NCBI GenBank assembly: GCA_030549175.1
Contig: JAUKUA010000004.1
Coordinates: 1,302,001 to 1,366,000 of the forward strand
Length of the DNA stretch: 64,000 nucleotides
Reading direction: 5' to 3'
From: Lasiosphaeris hirsuta
Lineage: Eukaryota > Ascomycota > Sordariomycetes > Sordariales > Lasiosphaeriaceae
Shown: positions 44,485 through 53,530 of the stretch, piece by piece
Position numbering within the stretch: position 1 is the first letter of the stretch
Layout of the letters: every line of letters begins with the position of its first letter
Notes under the pieces: generated by a model
Database searches by the model: none
Told to the model about the DNA's origin: nothing
What the model saw: only the letters and a program-made list of their open reading frames with translations
Program-made: the position numbers and the translations under genes

Positions 44485-46329
44485 ATGGATTTAGACGGCA
44501 GCTCAAGTAGCCCTGGACCAGCAAGCTCCAAGTCCGATGAATTTAGCGATGACTCGCTCTCATACAACTTGCCTGTTCGCCACCGCGATGCCGCTTCAGT
44601 CGGCAGCGAGTATGACCCTTTATCGGAGGAGGAAGCTAGCGAGTCCGCCGGATCCGAAGACAGCGACGATGAAAAAGGAAAAGCGGAACGGGGGCCACCG
44701 GAACTACATCCAGCACCACACGGCCCGCATCGCTCGTCCCCGTTGAAGCGTCCTCTCCAGTCTCCCACTCCTACAGAATCAGAACGCCCATTTAAGCGCG
44801 CCAAGGGTTTAATAAACACCGAGTACCTAACTCTGCTGAACACGGAGATCCAAGACGCAAGCGCGGGCATCGTAATTCCTAATAGGAGTAAATTCCCTGC
44901 GACTCGGCGGATTGGCCTCACGTCGTGGAGCGCTATGGAGAAGGAAATCTTTTTTGGCGCCCTTTCCCGACTTGGGCCAGACAACTTAGCGGGCATCGCC
45001 GCCAAGATCGGGACCAAGGGCGAGCTGGAAGTAGCGCAGTACTTGCGGCTTCTCGCGGACACTGCCAGGGTGAGGGAGCGACAAGATAGAGGGCTCCCAA
45101 CCCTCCAGTTGGCAGACATTCCTGCGGCCATAGAACTGAGCCAGGAGTGCTGCAAGGCCCTAGAGGAAGCAGGCAATGCCTTTTCGATGAGACAGGAGGC
45201 CTACGAAGAGACTCGCGAGAAAAAGCGGTGGGGAGAAAATAACTGGTTGATCGATTCGTCTACTCGCAAAAAGATCGAAAAGAAAGCGCCCCCGCAACTC
45301 AAATCCGTGGGGCTTTTTAGGGTCGATACGTGGTTGAGGTTGTCCAAGCACGTGTTTATGAACAGCTCCTCTCCAGAATACAATTGGACAGCCATGTCGG
45401 ATGACGAACCCGCCATCAGAGCGACTGCGCTTGAAGATTTCTATTCTATCGTTGCCTCCCTGGCGAGACGGATAATCAGCGCGTCCATCTACGAAAGCCA
45501 GAGCCGCATCCGTTCAGTGAAGTCCTGGAACCCGGCAATACGGCATATTGTCCGGCGCAAAGATGTGGAAACCGCTGTATTGTCCCTCGGGCTTCGATCT
45601 AACAAGCAACACTTCTGGGCCGGAGCTGCTAGACGGCTGAAGTTGAACGTACCCAACGATGAACACTGGTATGGAAGTATCGCCTATGACAAGGAGGCGA
45701 AGTTCATGCCGTATAACGACGTGGAGCAAGCTCTAGGGGGCGTTGGCAAAGGCGATGTGCCCGCGCCGGCCATAGGTTCGGACAACGAAACAGACTCAGA
45801 AAATGAGGATACGGGAATGTCTGACATGTCCTCCGACGACACCGATGACGACGACAGTGATGCAATACATTACAGCGGGGGCGAGGCTGCCATGGGAGAC
45901 AGCGATGAGAGTGTCATGGAAGACGGTGACCAGGACGAGGTTCAGCAGGAAGCAAATGAGCTGTTCGTGTATTCTGCAATTGACTATTCAAAGGCCTCTA
46001 GAGCGAAGACTGCGGTCAAAAACCGCATCAAGGTAGTGCAGGCAGAAGACGCGTATGCCGGCTTGGTGGATGCTAGAGCGGCTTGCGACGAGGAGAAGCG
46101 GCTCTGGGAGTTGCTGGGTAGGACACCTGCTACGGAGCTAGCAACACCGAATGTTTCGGAAGTTCCAACAAGGAGGAAAAGATTGCCCATCGACGACTTG
46201 ATCCTCAGCACTTCGGTAGGCGAGGGCCGTTGGAGGGACGCTGCGGGTGCTGCTGCGGCCAAATGGGAGGTCGAAGCGTCCACGGCGCTGGAAAGACTGG
46301 AAATGGAACAAATGGATGATGAAGAGTAA
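44485..46329 (+). CDS. RRN5: Rrn5-like subunit of the RNA polymerase I upstream activation factor
   Basis: 614 residues. ATG at 44485 was chosen over the longer frame because it follows a stop-poor leader and begins MDLDGSSSS, an acidic Ser-rich start. After a disordered, acidic N-terminus with a basic patch (ERPFKRAK), residues 144-192 form a SANT/Myb-like domain (LTSWSAMEKEIFFGALSRLG, then KIGTKGELEVAQYLRLL), the hallmark of Rrn5. Yeast Rrn5 belongs to UAF, which binds the rDNA promoter. The middle region (about 280-430) is helical, and a very acidic stretch (about 440-510) precedes the C-terminal helices. No introns. Rrn5 homology is judged from the SANT context and layout; another SANT-domain regulator is possible. 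Confidence 0.8.
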   Translation: MDLDGSSSSPGPASSKSDEFSDDSLSYNLPVRHRDAASVGSEYDPLSEEEASESAGSEDSDDEKGKAERGPPELHPAPHGPHRSSPLKRPLQSPTPTESERPFKRAKGLINTEYLTLLNTEIQDASAGIVIPNRSKFPATRRIGLTSWSAMEKEIFFGALSRLGPDNLAGIAAKIGTKGELEVAQYLRLLADTARVRERQDRGLPTLQLADIPAAIELSQECCKALEEAGNAFSMRQEAYEETREKKRWGENNWLIDSSTRKKIEKKAPPQLKSVGLFRVDTWLRLSKHVFMNSSSPEYNWTAMSDDEPAIRATALEDFYSIVASLARRIISASIYESQSRIRSVKSWNPAIRHIVRRKDVETAVLSLGLRSNKQHFWAGAARRLKLNVPNDEHWYGSIAYDKEAKFMPYNDVEQALGGVGKGDVPAPAIGSDNETDSENEDTGMSDMSSDDTDDDDSDAIHYSGGEAAMGDSDESVMEDGDQDEVQQEANELFVYSAIDYSKASRAKTAVKNRIKVVQAEDAYAGLVDARAACDEEKRLWELLGRTPATELATPNVSEVPTRRKRLPIDDLILSTSVGEGRWRDAAGAAAAKWEVEASTALERLEMEQMDDEE

Positions 46330-46519
46330 GACTCGGAGGACTGCATGGAGCGACAGGATTGATACCCATATTGCAATTTGCGACGTAGTTTTTTTTTTTT
46401 TTTTCCAAGTCTGGATAATGTTGCAGATGGAGGAACGGCAGCAGGGCTGCATTGCGATCCAACTAATGTAAAGAACATACCGAGTACTATTAACTCAACA
46501 CCCCTTACCTATAACATAA
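46330..46519. terminator. Shared 3' region of convergent genes, T16 run
   Basis: 190 bases between the stops of two convergent genes, with a T16 run at 46389-46404. It must serve as the 3' end of both transcripts. No hairpin signal is expected for RNA polymerase II. Confidence 0.4.
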
Positions 46520-49500
46520 TCATAGGCCACTGCCGAAAATGGCATCCTTCCTCGTGCTTCTCTCCCACAGAACCTCGCTGTCGCTCTTCCGCTTAAAGTA
46601 CAAGATGCGATGCTGAGGAATAAACTCCTCATCAGTCTGCTCGCTTTTCCACGCATCCAGAGCCCTCTCCATGGGCCCGACGAAGCGATCCTCATACCCA
46701 ACCAAGAAATCTCCACTATCGAGCCTTGGGTCCCACCGAATACGGTTCATGACATCGGCGGCGGTGCGGAATTTCTTGCCCGTCTCTATCTTCGGAGGAG
46801 CAGGCGTTTCCCCCTTGTCCTTCTTCCCCTTCTTCTTCCTTGCCGAGGCAATCTCCAGAGCCTCCAACTCAGTCGGCACCTCCTCCTCCTCCTCCTCCTC
46901 CTCTTCTTCTTCTTCTTCCCCCGAGCTGTACTCCCCCCACTCCCTGGCATCCACCTCCAACACCCCCAGCTCCCGCCCATTCACCACCTCGGCACTCAGC
47001 CAGCAACTTGCGGCATCGAAATACCTCTCATCGCCCCTCATCTGCTCCTCAAACCGCCGCAGCGCCGTCTGCAACCCCCCCAGCGCAAGCTTGAGCTCCT
47101 CCTTGCCCATGTCCGGATCCAGCTTATCCAGCCCGATGAGATAGCACCCGCGGTAGTCCCGCCCCTCGCCGCCATCGTCCTCCTCGGCCGCCGCCGCGTC
47201 GACGAATCGCGCCGGCCAGATGCGGAAGTTCAGCCCCGGCGCGCGCCGCGCCAGGTCGACAAGGAGCATCACGCACCGGCTCTCGAGCCAGCCAATCAGC
47301 GTGGAGCCCTTGGCGAGGGAGAGGCCCCAGTATTGGATCGAGAGCCTGATGTAGGACTTGTGGGCTGAGAGGAAGTGGGGGGCGCCGTGGCCGCGGATGA
47401 AGGCGGTCCAAGTGGTGGCGGTGGAGGAGGCGATGGAGGCAGCGGCGTGGCGGAACTCGCGAGCGATGGCGTGGGTTGATGGGAGGGAGGCTGCGTGGGA
47501 GGTGTTGAGGGAGGGGAGGAAGTAGCCAAGGATAGCGAGCGGCTCGCGGGCGGTGCGGGTGTAGGGTAGGCGATGTCGGTGGAAGAGGGGGTCGAAGACG
47601 AGGTGGGTTGCGAAGGGGAAGGTAGAGTAGTGGGTGAAAAAGGTGGTGAGGAGGGACGGGAGGGTGATGGGGGTGGGATTGGTGCGGGTTAGGAGTTTGT
47701 GGACGCGGGCGAGGAGGAGGGAGATTTGGATGCTGCCGAGGTAGCCGAAACGGGCGGAGTAGATGCCACGGGCTTTTGCCCAGGTCTTGATGAAGCGGTG
47801 GGCGAGGCGGAAGGTATCGAGATCTGGGACAGAGCGCCGTAGATAATCGAGGTCGCGGGCGGCTTTGAGCTTAGAGAGGGTGTGAGCGGATAGAGACCAG
47901 GTTGGGTCCGAGGGGGGCGCTTTAAGGACTTGTGGCCACTGCTGCGCGATACCGCCAGCAGGGCAGTACTGGAGGTCCATCTTTATGTCCAGCACTTCTA
48001 GCTCAAGCATAGTCCCGGTACGAGCCCTGACCCGGCGCAAGATCTTGACGCCCTGCGCGCTCGCCTTCCGTAGCCGTTGAGTGGCGAGGGCGAAGAAAGT
48101 ATTGGAGCTGAAGGGACCGATACATAGGACATCGATATCCGACACTACCGTCCAAACACCGAGGGCATAGGATCCGACGGGTACAAGAATCACGGTAGGT
48201 TGCGATCTGTTCGTAACCCCTGGGACTTTGGCGGCGGTTGCTCCAGCCGGGGGAGAATCGAGAATGACACTCTTCAGGAGTTCGAACGCGGCCTTCCTCT
48301 TTGCCGCATCCTCCTCGCTTGGAAAGACTCCAAGCTCAGACAGACATTCCTGAACGCTCCCGGGAGTGTCCAAGCCCGCGGGCGCCTTCACCAGCTCGAC
48401 GGGAACAACCAGACTGCTGATCTCGTCCGAAACAGGCTCATCGACCTCACCCTCCCCTTCCACCTTCAGGACACACCTCACACCCCAGTGGTCGCTCGCG
48501 TAGCTCTCTCTCACCCCAACCCTCCCCTTGACATGTCCAAAAGTATTGAACCCCTCCACGTCCAAAACGCCCTCACGCCTCACCAAAATCCGATCATACC
48601 TCTGCGGCCGCATCCCGTACCCGCTTCCCACAATCTCCGCCGCCACTTCGTTCACAGTCGGATCGTATGTCGCGCCCTGCTCACCAGCATGTAGCCCCTC
48701 CTCACGCTCCCCACCCTCATCCCTTGTTGCCGTCCAGGCATCCTCCAGCCCCGCCTCGGCCAGCAACTCATCGATGGACGCCAGATGGCCCGCCGACAGC
48801 GGCGAGATGGCCATCTTCGCCAGCGCGACATCGATCGTGTACGACGACGTCGCCATGTTGAAGTCGCCAGCCACAATCAGCGGGTGGTTCGGGTAGGTGG
48901 CGGCGAGGTACTTGAGTAGGCGCTGGACGTCGATCTTTTTGACGGCGACGGCGCCGTCGGTCAGGCCCCGGGTGAGGTGCACGGCGGCCAGGATCAAGGG
49001 GGTCGGCGTGCCCGCGTCTTTGAAGCGGGCGACGACCGCCCCCTTGTGCTTGCGCCGGAAAGAGACGTAGTCCCAGTCAAAGGCGTGCTTGCTGAGGATG
49101 AGGATGTTGAGGAAGCTTGGGAGCGGTGGGGTGTCGGGTTGGGAGGGAGGGCCGTGGGAGGTAAAAGGGAATCTGTCGCGGATGTCGGCGTCGGATAGGA
49201 GGAAGGAGAGGAAGTCGTCGGTCACTTCCTGGAGAACCAGGATATCTGCCGATGCGCTCTCGGAGAGGATGGTCTTGACCAGCAAAGGATATCGCGCCTG
49301 GGAAGGAGGCCACTCGAACTCCGCGAGGACATTGTAGCTCGCGACAGCCAGCCTTTCCGGCACCTCGTCGTCCGTATCCCCCAGCTCCGCACTCCTATAT
49401 GGAGCCCAGGTCCCCATCTCCTCCTCGAAATAACGCGGCAGGCTCGTCAGAACCTGATCCTTCTCAACCTCCTTACCCTCCCCGGTCTCATAAAACCCCC

Positions 49501-50128
49501 CCGGCGTCTCCACCCTCTCCAACTCCCCATCGAGCCCAACCGTCCCCCAGAGCTTCATGACACTTGTCGGCCCGCCCTCGAGCTTCACGCGCTCCCGCAC
49601 CAGCAAACAAATCCTCTCCACCTCCCACTCCACTGCCGGCACCCTCCCCACCTTGTCCAGCAGAAACTGATGCGCCGACGAGGCGCCATCCTCGCTCTGC
49701 GCCACCGTCAGGTGCATCTGATACCCCTGCTTCACCTTGCCCCCCAGCGCGCGCAGCACATCAGCACGCAGCTCCCTCAGCCTCGCTGCGCGGGCCTTGT
49801 CGGCGTCGTGGAGATATATCGTGCTATCCTGTTTGCGCGCAAACACCGCTGGGGCATCAAGGGTCAGCGTGAGCGGCTCGCCCCCCCGGTGCGAGAGGGC
49901 CGCCTGGATGCGCTCTGCAGCGGCGGGGAGGAGGTCGGGATGGACAAAGGGGTAGATGAGGTTGACGTGTGGTGGCCACTTTTCGTAGGCTTTGTCGTAG
50001 AGGGACCGCAGGCTGTCAATGGCGGGCCAGAGTGAGCGCGGGGGGATGATGCAGAGGGCCGCGTCGTACGAGGTTGTTGGTATGGCGCTTTCGGCGGCGC
50101 TTGGTGAAGGGGGCTCAGGGGTCGCCAT
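46520..50128 (-). CDS. Four-domain RNA-processing fusion: 2H phosphoesterase, EEP, PAP-like transferase, MJ1316
   Basis: One intact 1202-residue frame. Domain 1 (about 20-200) is a 2H (LigT/2'-5' RNA ligase-like) phosphoesterase with H54 (HVNLIYPF) and H139 (HLTV); the first motif has Asn where Ser/Thr is usual. Domain 2 (260-560) is an EEP nuclease/phosphatase with N266 (SYNVL), E301 (LQE), GDFN at 421-424 and SDH at 545-547, closest in feel to TDP2. Domain 3 (about 590-960) is a poly(A)-polymerase-like nucleotidyltransferase: GS at 652-653, D664 and D666, probable third carboxylate D718, then the helical region with RFIKTWAKARG and GYLGSI. A Glu run (about 1069-1083) leads to domain 4 (1120-1202), MJ1316/DUF504. 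In other proteins this domain accompanies 2H enzymes and is proposed to recognise RNA cyclic-phosphate ends. Inference: trimming, tailing or repair of RNA 3' ends. All active sites look intact. Confidence 0.9.
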   Translation of the reverse strand: MATPEPPSPSAAESAIPTTSYDAALCIIPPRSLWPAIDSLRSLYDKAYEKWPPHVNLIYPFVHPDLLPAAAERIQAALSHRGGEPLTLTLDAPAVFARKQDSTIYLHDADKARAARLRELRADVLRALGGKVKQGYQMHLTVAQSEDGASSAHQFLLDKVGRVPAVEWEVERICLLVRERVKLEGGPTSVMKLWGTVGLDGELERVETPGGFYETGEGKEVEKDQVLTSLPRYFEEEMGTWAPYRSAELGDTDDEVPERLAVASYNVLAEFEWPPSQARYPLLVKTILSESASADILVLQEVTDDFLSFLLSDADIRDRFPFTSHGPPSQPDTPPLPSFLNILILSKHAFDWDYVSFRRKHKGAVVARFKDAGTPTPLILAAVHLTRGLTDGAVAVKKIDVQRLLKYLAATYPNHPLIVAGDFNMATSSYTIDVALAKMAISPLSAGHLASIDELLAEAGLEDAWTATRDEGGEREEGLHAGEQGATYDPTVNEVAAEIVGSGYGMRPQRYDRILVRREGVLDVEGFNTFGHVKGRVGVRESYASDHWGVRCVLKVEGEGEVDEPVSDEISSLVVPVELVKAPAGLDTPGSVQECLSELGVFPSEEDAAKRKAAFELLKSVILDSPPAGATAAKVPGVTNRSQPTVILVPVGSYALGVWTVVSDIDVLCIGPFSSNTFFALATQRLRKASAQGVKILRRVRARTGTMLELEVLDIKMDLQYCPAGGIAQQWPQVLKAPPSDPTWSLSAHTLSKLKAARDLDYLRRSVPDLDTFRLAHRFIKTWAKARGIYSARFGYLGSIQISLLLARVHKLLTRTNPTPITLPSLLTTFFTHYSTFPFATHLVFDPLFHRHRLPYTRTAREPLAILGYFLPSLNTSHAASLPSTHAIAREFRHAAASIASSTATTWTAFIRGHGAPHFLSAHKSYIRLSIQYWGLSLAKGSTLIGWLESRCVMLLVDLARRAPGLNFRIWPARFVDAAAAEEDDGGEGRDYRGCYLIGLDKLDPDMGKEELKLALGGLQTALRRFEEQMRGDERYFDAASCWLSAEVVNGRELGVLEVDAREWGEYSSGEEEEEEEEEEEEEVPTELEALEIASARKKKGKKDKGETPAPPKIETGKKFRTAADVMNRIRWDPRLDSGDFLVGYEDRFVGPMERALDAWKSEQTDEEFIPQHRILYFKRKSDSEVLWERSTRKDAIFGSGL
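46879..46920 (+). repeat. TCC/TTC trinucleotide run encoding poly-Glu
   Basis: About 14 trinucleotide units in frame within the four-domain gene. It separates the transferase from the MJ1316 domain and is likely a flexible, length-variable linker. Confidence 0.9.
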
Positions 50129-50778
50129 GATAGCTACGAACGGGCGTTGTTTACCTAGGCTGTGTCCAGACTGTGGGGAGGGGGGGGGGGCCTTATGGGT
50201 TGGGGTTCCCAGTTAGAGGGTGGTACAAGCTGGGCTTGGTAGAAAAACAATGCCTAAAGACTTATGATGACTTGATCGATGCTATTCAGGTTATGCGGTG
50301 AGATGAGCTCCTTTCATATGAAATCCGTCAATTGGCATCACAAGCCGCCGTCAGGGGTATTAGATGCACTTACACCGAGTGAGGCTGGGGCTGAGTCTTC
50401 GGGCAGCGAATGTGCCCTGAGCTAAGGCGCGGGGTGACTCACTTCTCCATTTACTTGCTCACAAGCCCTGAAGAGGGATGAAACGGGGGGTTGATGCGGG
50501 GATATCTGACTCTTCCATCTCGAAGTCGATCGACATCAATATGCATGGAACGTATGTTCAATGCTTACCAGAAGGGTCCACGTTTGAGGCCGGAGCCGCT
50601 GGACCGGGTCCGGCCTTTGGAGGCCGCAATCTGCCGGGAGGGGTCCGATGGAAGTGCAAACACAATTCTTCTGGTTTATATTGTAGCGGATGATCATTGC
50701 ATAGAAACCCCAATAAAAAAAGTACATTGCTACCTCGTCTTCCCCTTTATTACACATTACTCAAAGAAATAAAAGACA
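50129..50778. promoter_or_regulatory. Promoter of the four-domain gene
   Basis: 650 bases upstream of the fusion gene and downstream of the next minus-strand gene. It contains a G-rich run near 50179-50190. No gene recognised. Confidence 0.45.
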
Positions 50779-51937
50779 TCACTGTTCAGGCCCCCAGTCA
50801 ATGACGGCGAGCTGCTTCCCGCGACCCTCCATGATAGCCTCAAGCTTATCTTCGTTAGTCACCCAGCCCTGACGTTTTGTTGCTATCGCTAAAATCTGGT
50901 AGTTAGCACTTGATCCTCACCGTAGAGCCGCAGGAGTGGGACAGTCGCATACCATATTTGATCGAATCGCGCCACTCTCTCCACCACGTTTCCTCACTCT
51001 GTACGATGCACCGCCTATCAACCTCCCCGCTGTTGTGTGTTGCAAAAGGCCAAACGGCCTTGGCGACTTCGTACTTTTTCTTGCCAGAGAAGAGCGTCGT
51101 CACGCTCGTGAAGAACTTGTTGACCCGGTCAGGGCTATGCACAATCACTTTGGCATGCGTCACGGGGAATGTGACGGTGACGACGCCCTTGTAATTTGTC
51201 GAGGCGACCATGCTGCGAATTTGCCCCTCAATCCAGTTCACGTTGAGATTGGCAACGACGCGCTCCAACATAAAAGACTTGACTGTGCCCTGGTCTTCAA
51301 CGAAGCGCCGCACCCACTCCTCTAACCCGCCATCGCCCACATGCGGCCCCAAGCTCGGCTTGTGGCTACCGCGCAAAGCCATTTCACCTTCGCCGACACA
51401 GACGATGTAGTCCATGCGCTTGCGTGGGTCCTCGGGCACGAGCAGGCTCATCAGGTTGAGCTTGATATCGAAGTCAACACGATGCCCTCGCTTACCCACA
51501 ATGTGGATTTGAGGCTTGGGCGGCACCGTTGATTGGGCGCGAATGAGGTCTACCAGGGCTGTGGCATTGGCGGAGAGGTAGGGTGCTGACGACTTGATGG
51601 TCGTCGTGTCCGACGATAGCTCAAATAAGGGCGGAGAGTAGAGCCGATAGTCTAAGGATGGAAGACCCGGGTACTTTTGCGGGCCCTTTGGCAGCGGCGA
51701 CCTCGGAGTCGTGTCCTGGTTGCTGGTAGAAGGGCCAGAATAAGGTGGGGGGGTAGGTCCTCGGTTTGATGAGTGAGGTGGCTCTCCAACTTCAGGAAAG
51801 TCGTCCTCCTGGGCAAAAGGAACCGAATTGCTCCCGGAGGGACTAGCCGGGGAGGACAGGCCTTGCTGCTGTTGCGCCTCATAATGCTGCTGCAGTCGCG
51901 CCTTTTCTGCCACCACTTCGGATGCAGACGAAGCCAT
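50779..51937 (-). CDS. Conserved-looking hypothetical protein, 364 aa
   Basis: Two exons (50953-51937 and 50779-50888) joined in phase over a 64-nt intron (50889-50952; donor GTATGC, acceptor TTTAG). The spliced C-terminus reads YAIATKRQGWVTNEDKLEAI and ends GPEQ. An N-terminal Gln/Ser/Pro-rich region (1-95) precedes a compact region of mixed strands and helices (PQIHIVGKRGHRVDFDIKLN, then GVVTVTFPVTHAKVIVHSPD, and a Trp-rich ETWWREWRDSI). No signal peptide, membrane segment or known motif. The even hydrophobic pattern suggests a folded, conserved fungal protein whose function I cannot name. Confidence 0.8.
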
Positions 51938-53530
51938 TCTGAATAGTGCCGGATGGCTGCCCTCGTGTCATTCAGATGGGTTGGATTTATTTGGAGGTAA
52001 AGTTGAAGTTGAGCCCGAAGCTAAACAACGGTCCGGCTCCTTTAGCAGAAGGATTCCGAGTCCGAGTTTACAGGGTTGACGGGATGAGATCAGCGGCTCT
52101 GGGATGCTTGAAGCCAAGCGGTTCCAACCTGGGGCTAGAGGGCAATTGCGTGGGATTCAAGGTACGCGTCGTCCTAAGCCGTCATGACGGGGGAATTTCC
52201 AAGAAACCTATCTAGCAGGGCCGAGTAGGGAGAAAGACGGCGGTATTTTGTCGTCTTTCAAAGAGACAAAAGGCTGGCACGCGGAACCTTGCGTGGCGCA
52301 GCAAAGGAAAGGAAGGCCCGGGTGTCTGTTGATGCATTGGATGTCTGGAGTGTCTGCCTGGGTGCCTGTCTAGCAGAACAGCGAAAAGGGAAAAAAGCGT
52401 GGTTGGTTATGCCGAGCTTACGCCAATCGGATGAATTCTTGATGCAATGTGCATTAGTAGCTGCGGTGGACTCGTCGTCGCCATGTTGTTGCCCTGATCG
52501 GTCGACGAACACGGCACTCAAAATGGTCCGCATGTCGACTCTTCCGTGTCTGCGAGGCCGCCGATGACGACGACAATCCGAAATCCGGGGTGCGGAAACG
52601 AAATCTATCAGATGAATGACTCGCAAGCCTGATAAGGGAAACGGCTTCTCGTCCTATGTTGGTGGCGCCCCCACAATGGGAAATTAGACCCAGATTGAAG
52701 TCTGCCTTCCCCAGCTTCTTGAGGTGACTCAGCTTGGCGAACTCACCTCAAACGTAGAAAAGGCCAAGTCCCCATCTCTCCTTCCTTCCTCCTTCTTTCC
52801 TACCTCGCCCAACCACGCCCCGCCAACTTGACAGTGCGGGCTTGTCCGCTGTCTACTCCGTACCAGGCTCTGTCAACTGCGATCTTGATCGAGTGCCGAT
52901 CACTCACGCCCAACTCCGGCGTTTCGCTTTGACGTGTTACACCGCCTACGGCTGCCTCGTGCCTTTTGCAACCATTGGCAACTGCCGCCACGTCGCGATG
53001 CTCTCCCGCCCTCGCAGGACGAAGACATACATGGATGGCTATGTCTTGCGAGGCAATGGCACAGGAGGAACTTCTCTTATGCTAGACAGGTTTCCTTTTT
53101 TGTCTTGCTCCCGTCCTGCTCCCGCCTCTTGCCGCCTCCCGAACCTTGTGCTTCTTCTTCTGAAGCCCCCTGCGGGGAAGCTCTGGTGGCGTTTCTGGGC
53201 ATTGATGTTATCCTATCAGAACACCCGTCTCTGAAGTGGCTGCATCACGGCCAGTGCTGCCCTCTTCTCTGCTTCGCTAGTCCAGCCGCAAGTGCGCTGA
53301 TTAGGTACAGCTCATCGTTGAGGCCAAAAATCGAATAGCCTAGGATGTGAACCCAGAGCCTTACCTCTGGCGACCGCTCCGAGTCTCTTTCCCCTCTCCG
53401 TTCGCCATGTAAACTTCAAATCCGGATTGTGCTGGAGAAGCCGGGCAAGTGACTTGAATTATTCTCACTGAATGAGCCTCATCGCCCGCGCCTAAACGAT
53501 TTTGGCGTGCGACATTGTCGCTGTCTAACG
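51938..53530. promoter_or_regulatory. Long divergent promoter region, 1.6 kb
   Basis: Lies between two divergent starts. Frames at 52258-52626 (minus) and 52842-53338 (plus) have no recognisable protein features; the latter is pyrimidine-rich, like a leader. Nothing else seen. Confidence 0.4.

Noticed and set aside
46610..47368. 252-codon plus-strand frame opposite the four-domain gene
   Set aside because: It is the antisense of a GC-rich coding region with a Pro/Leu/Arg-rich translation. The minus frame carries clear domains.
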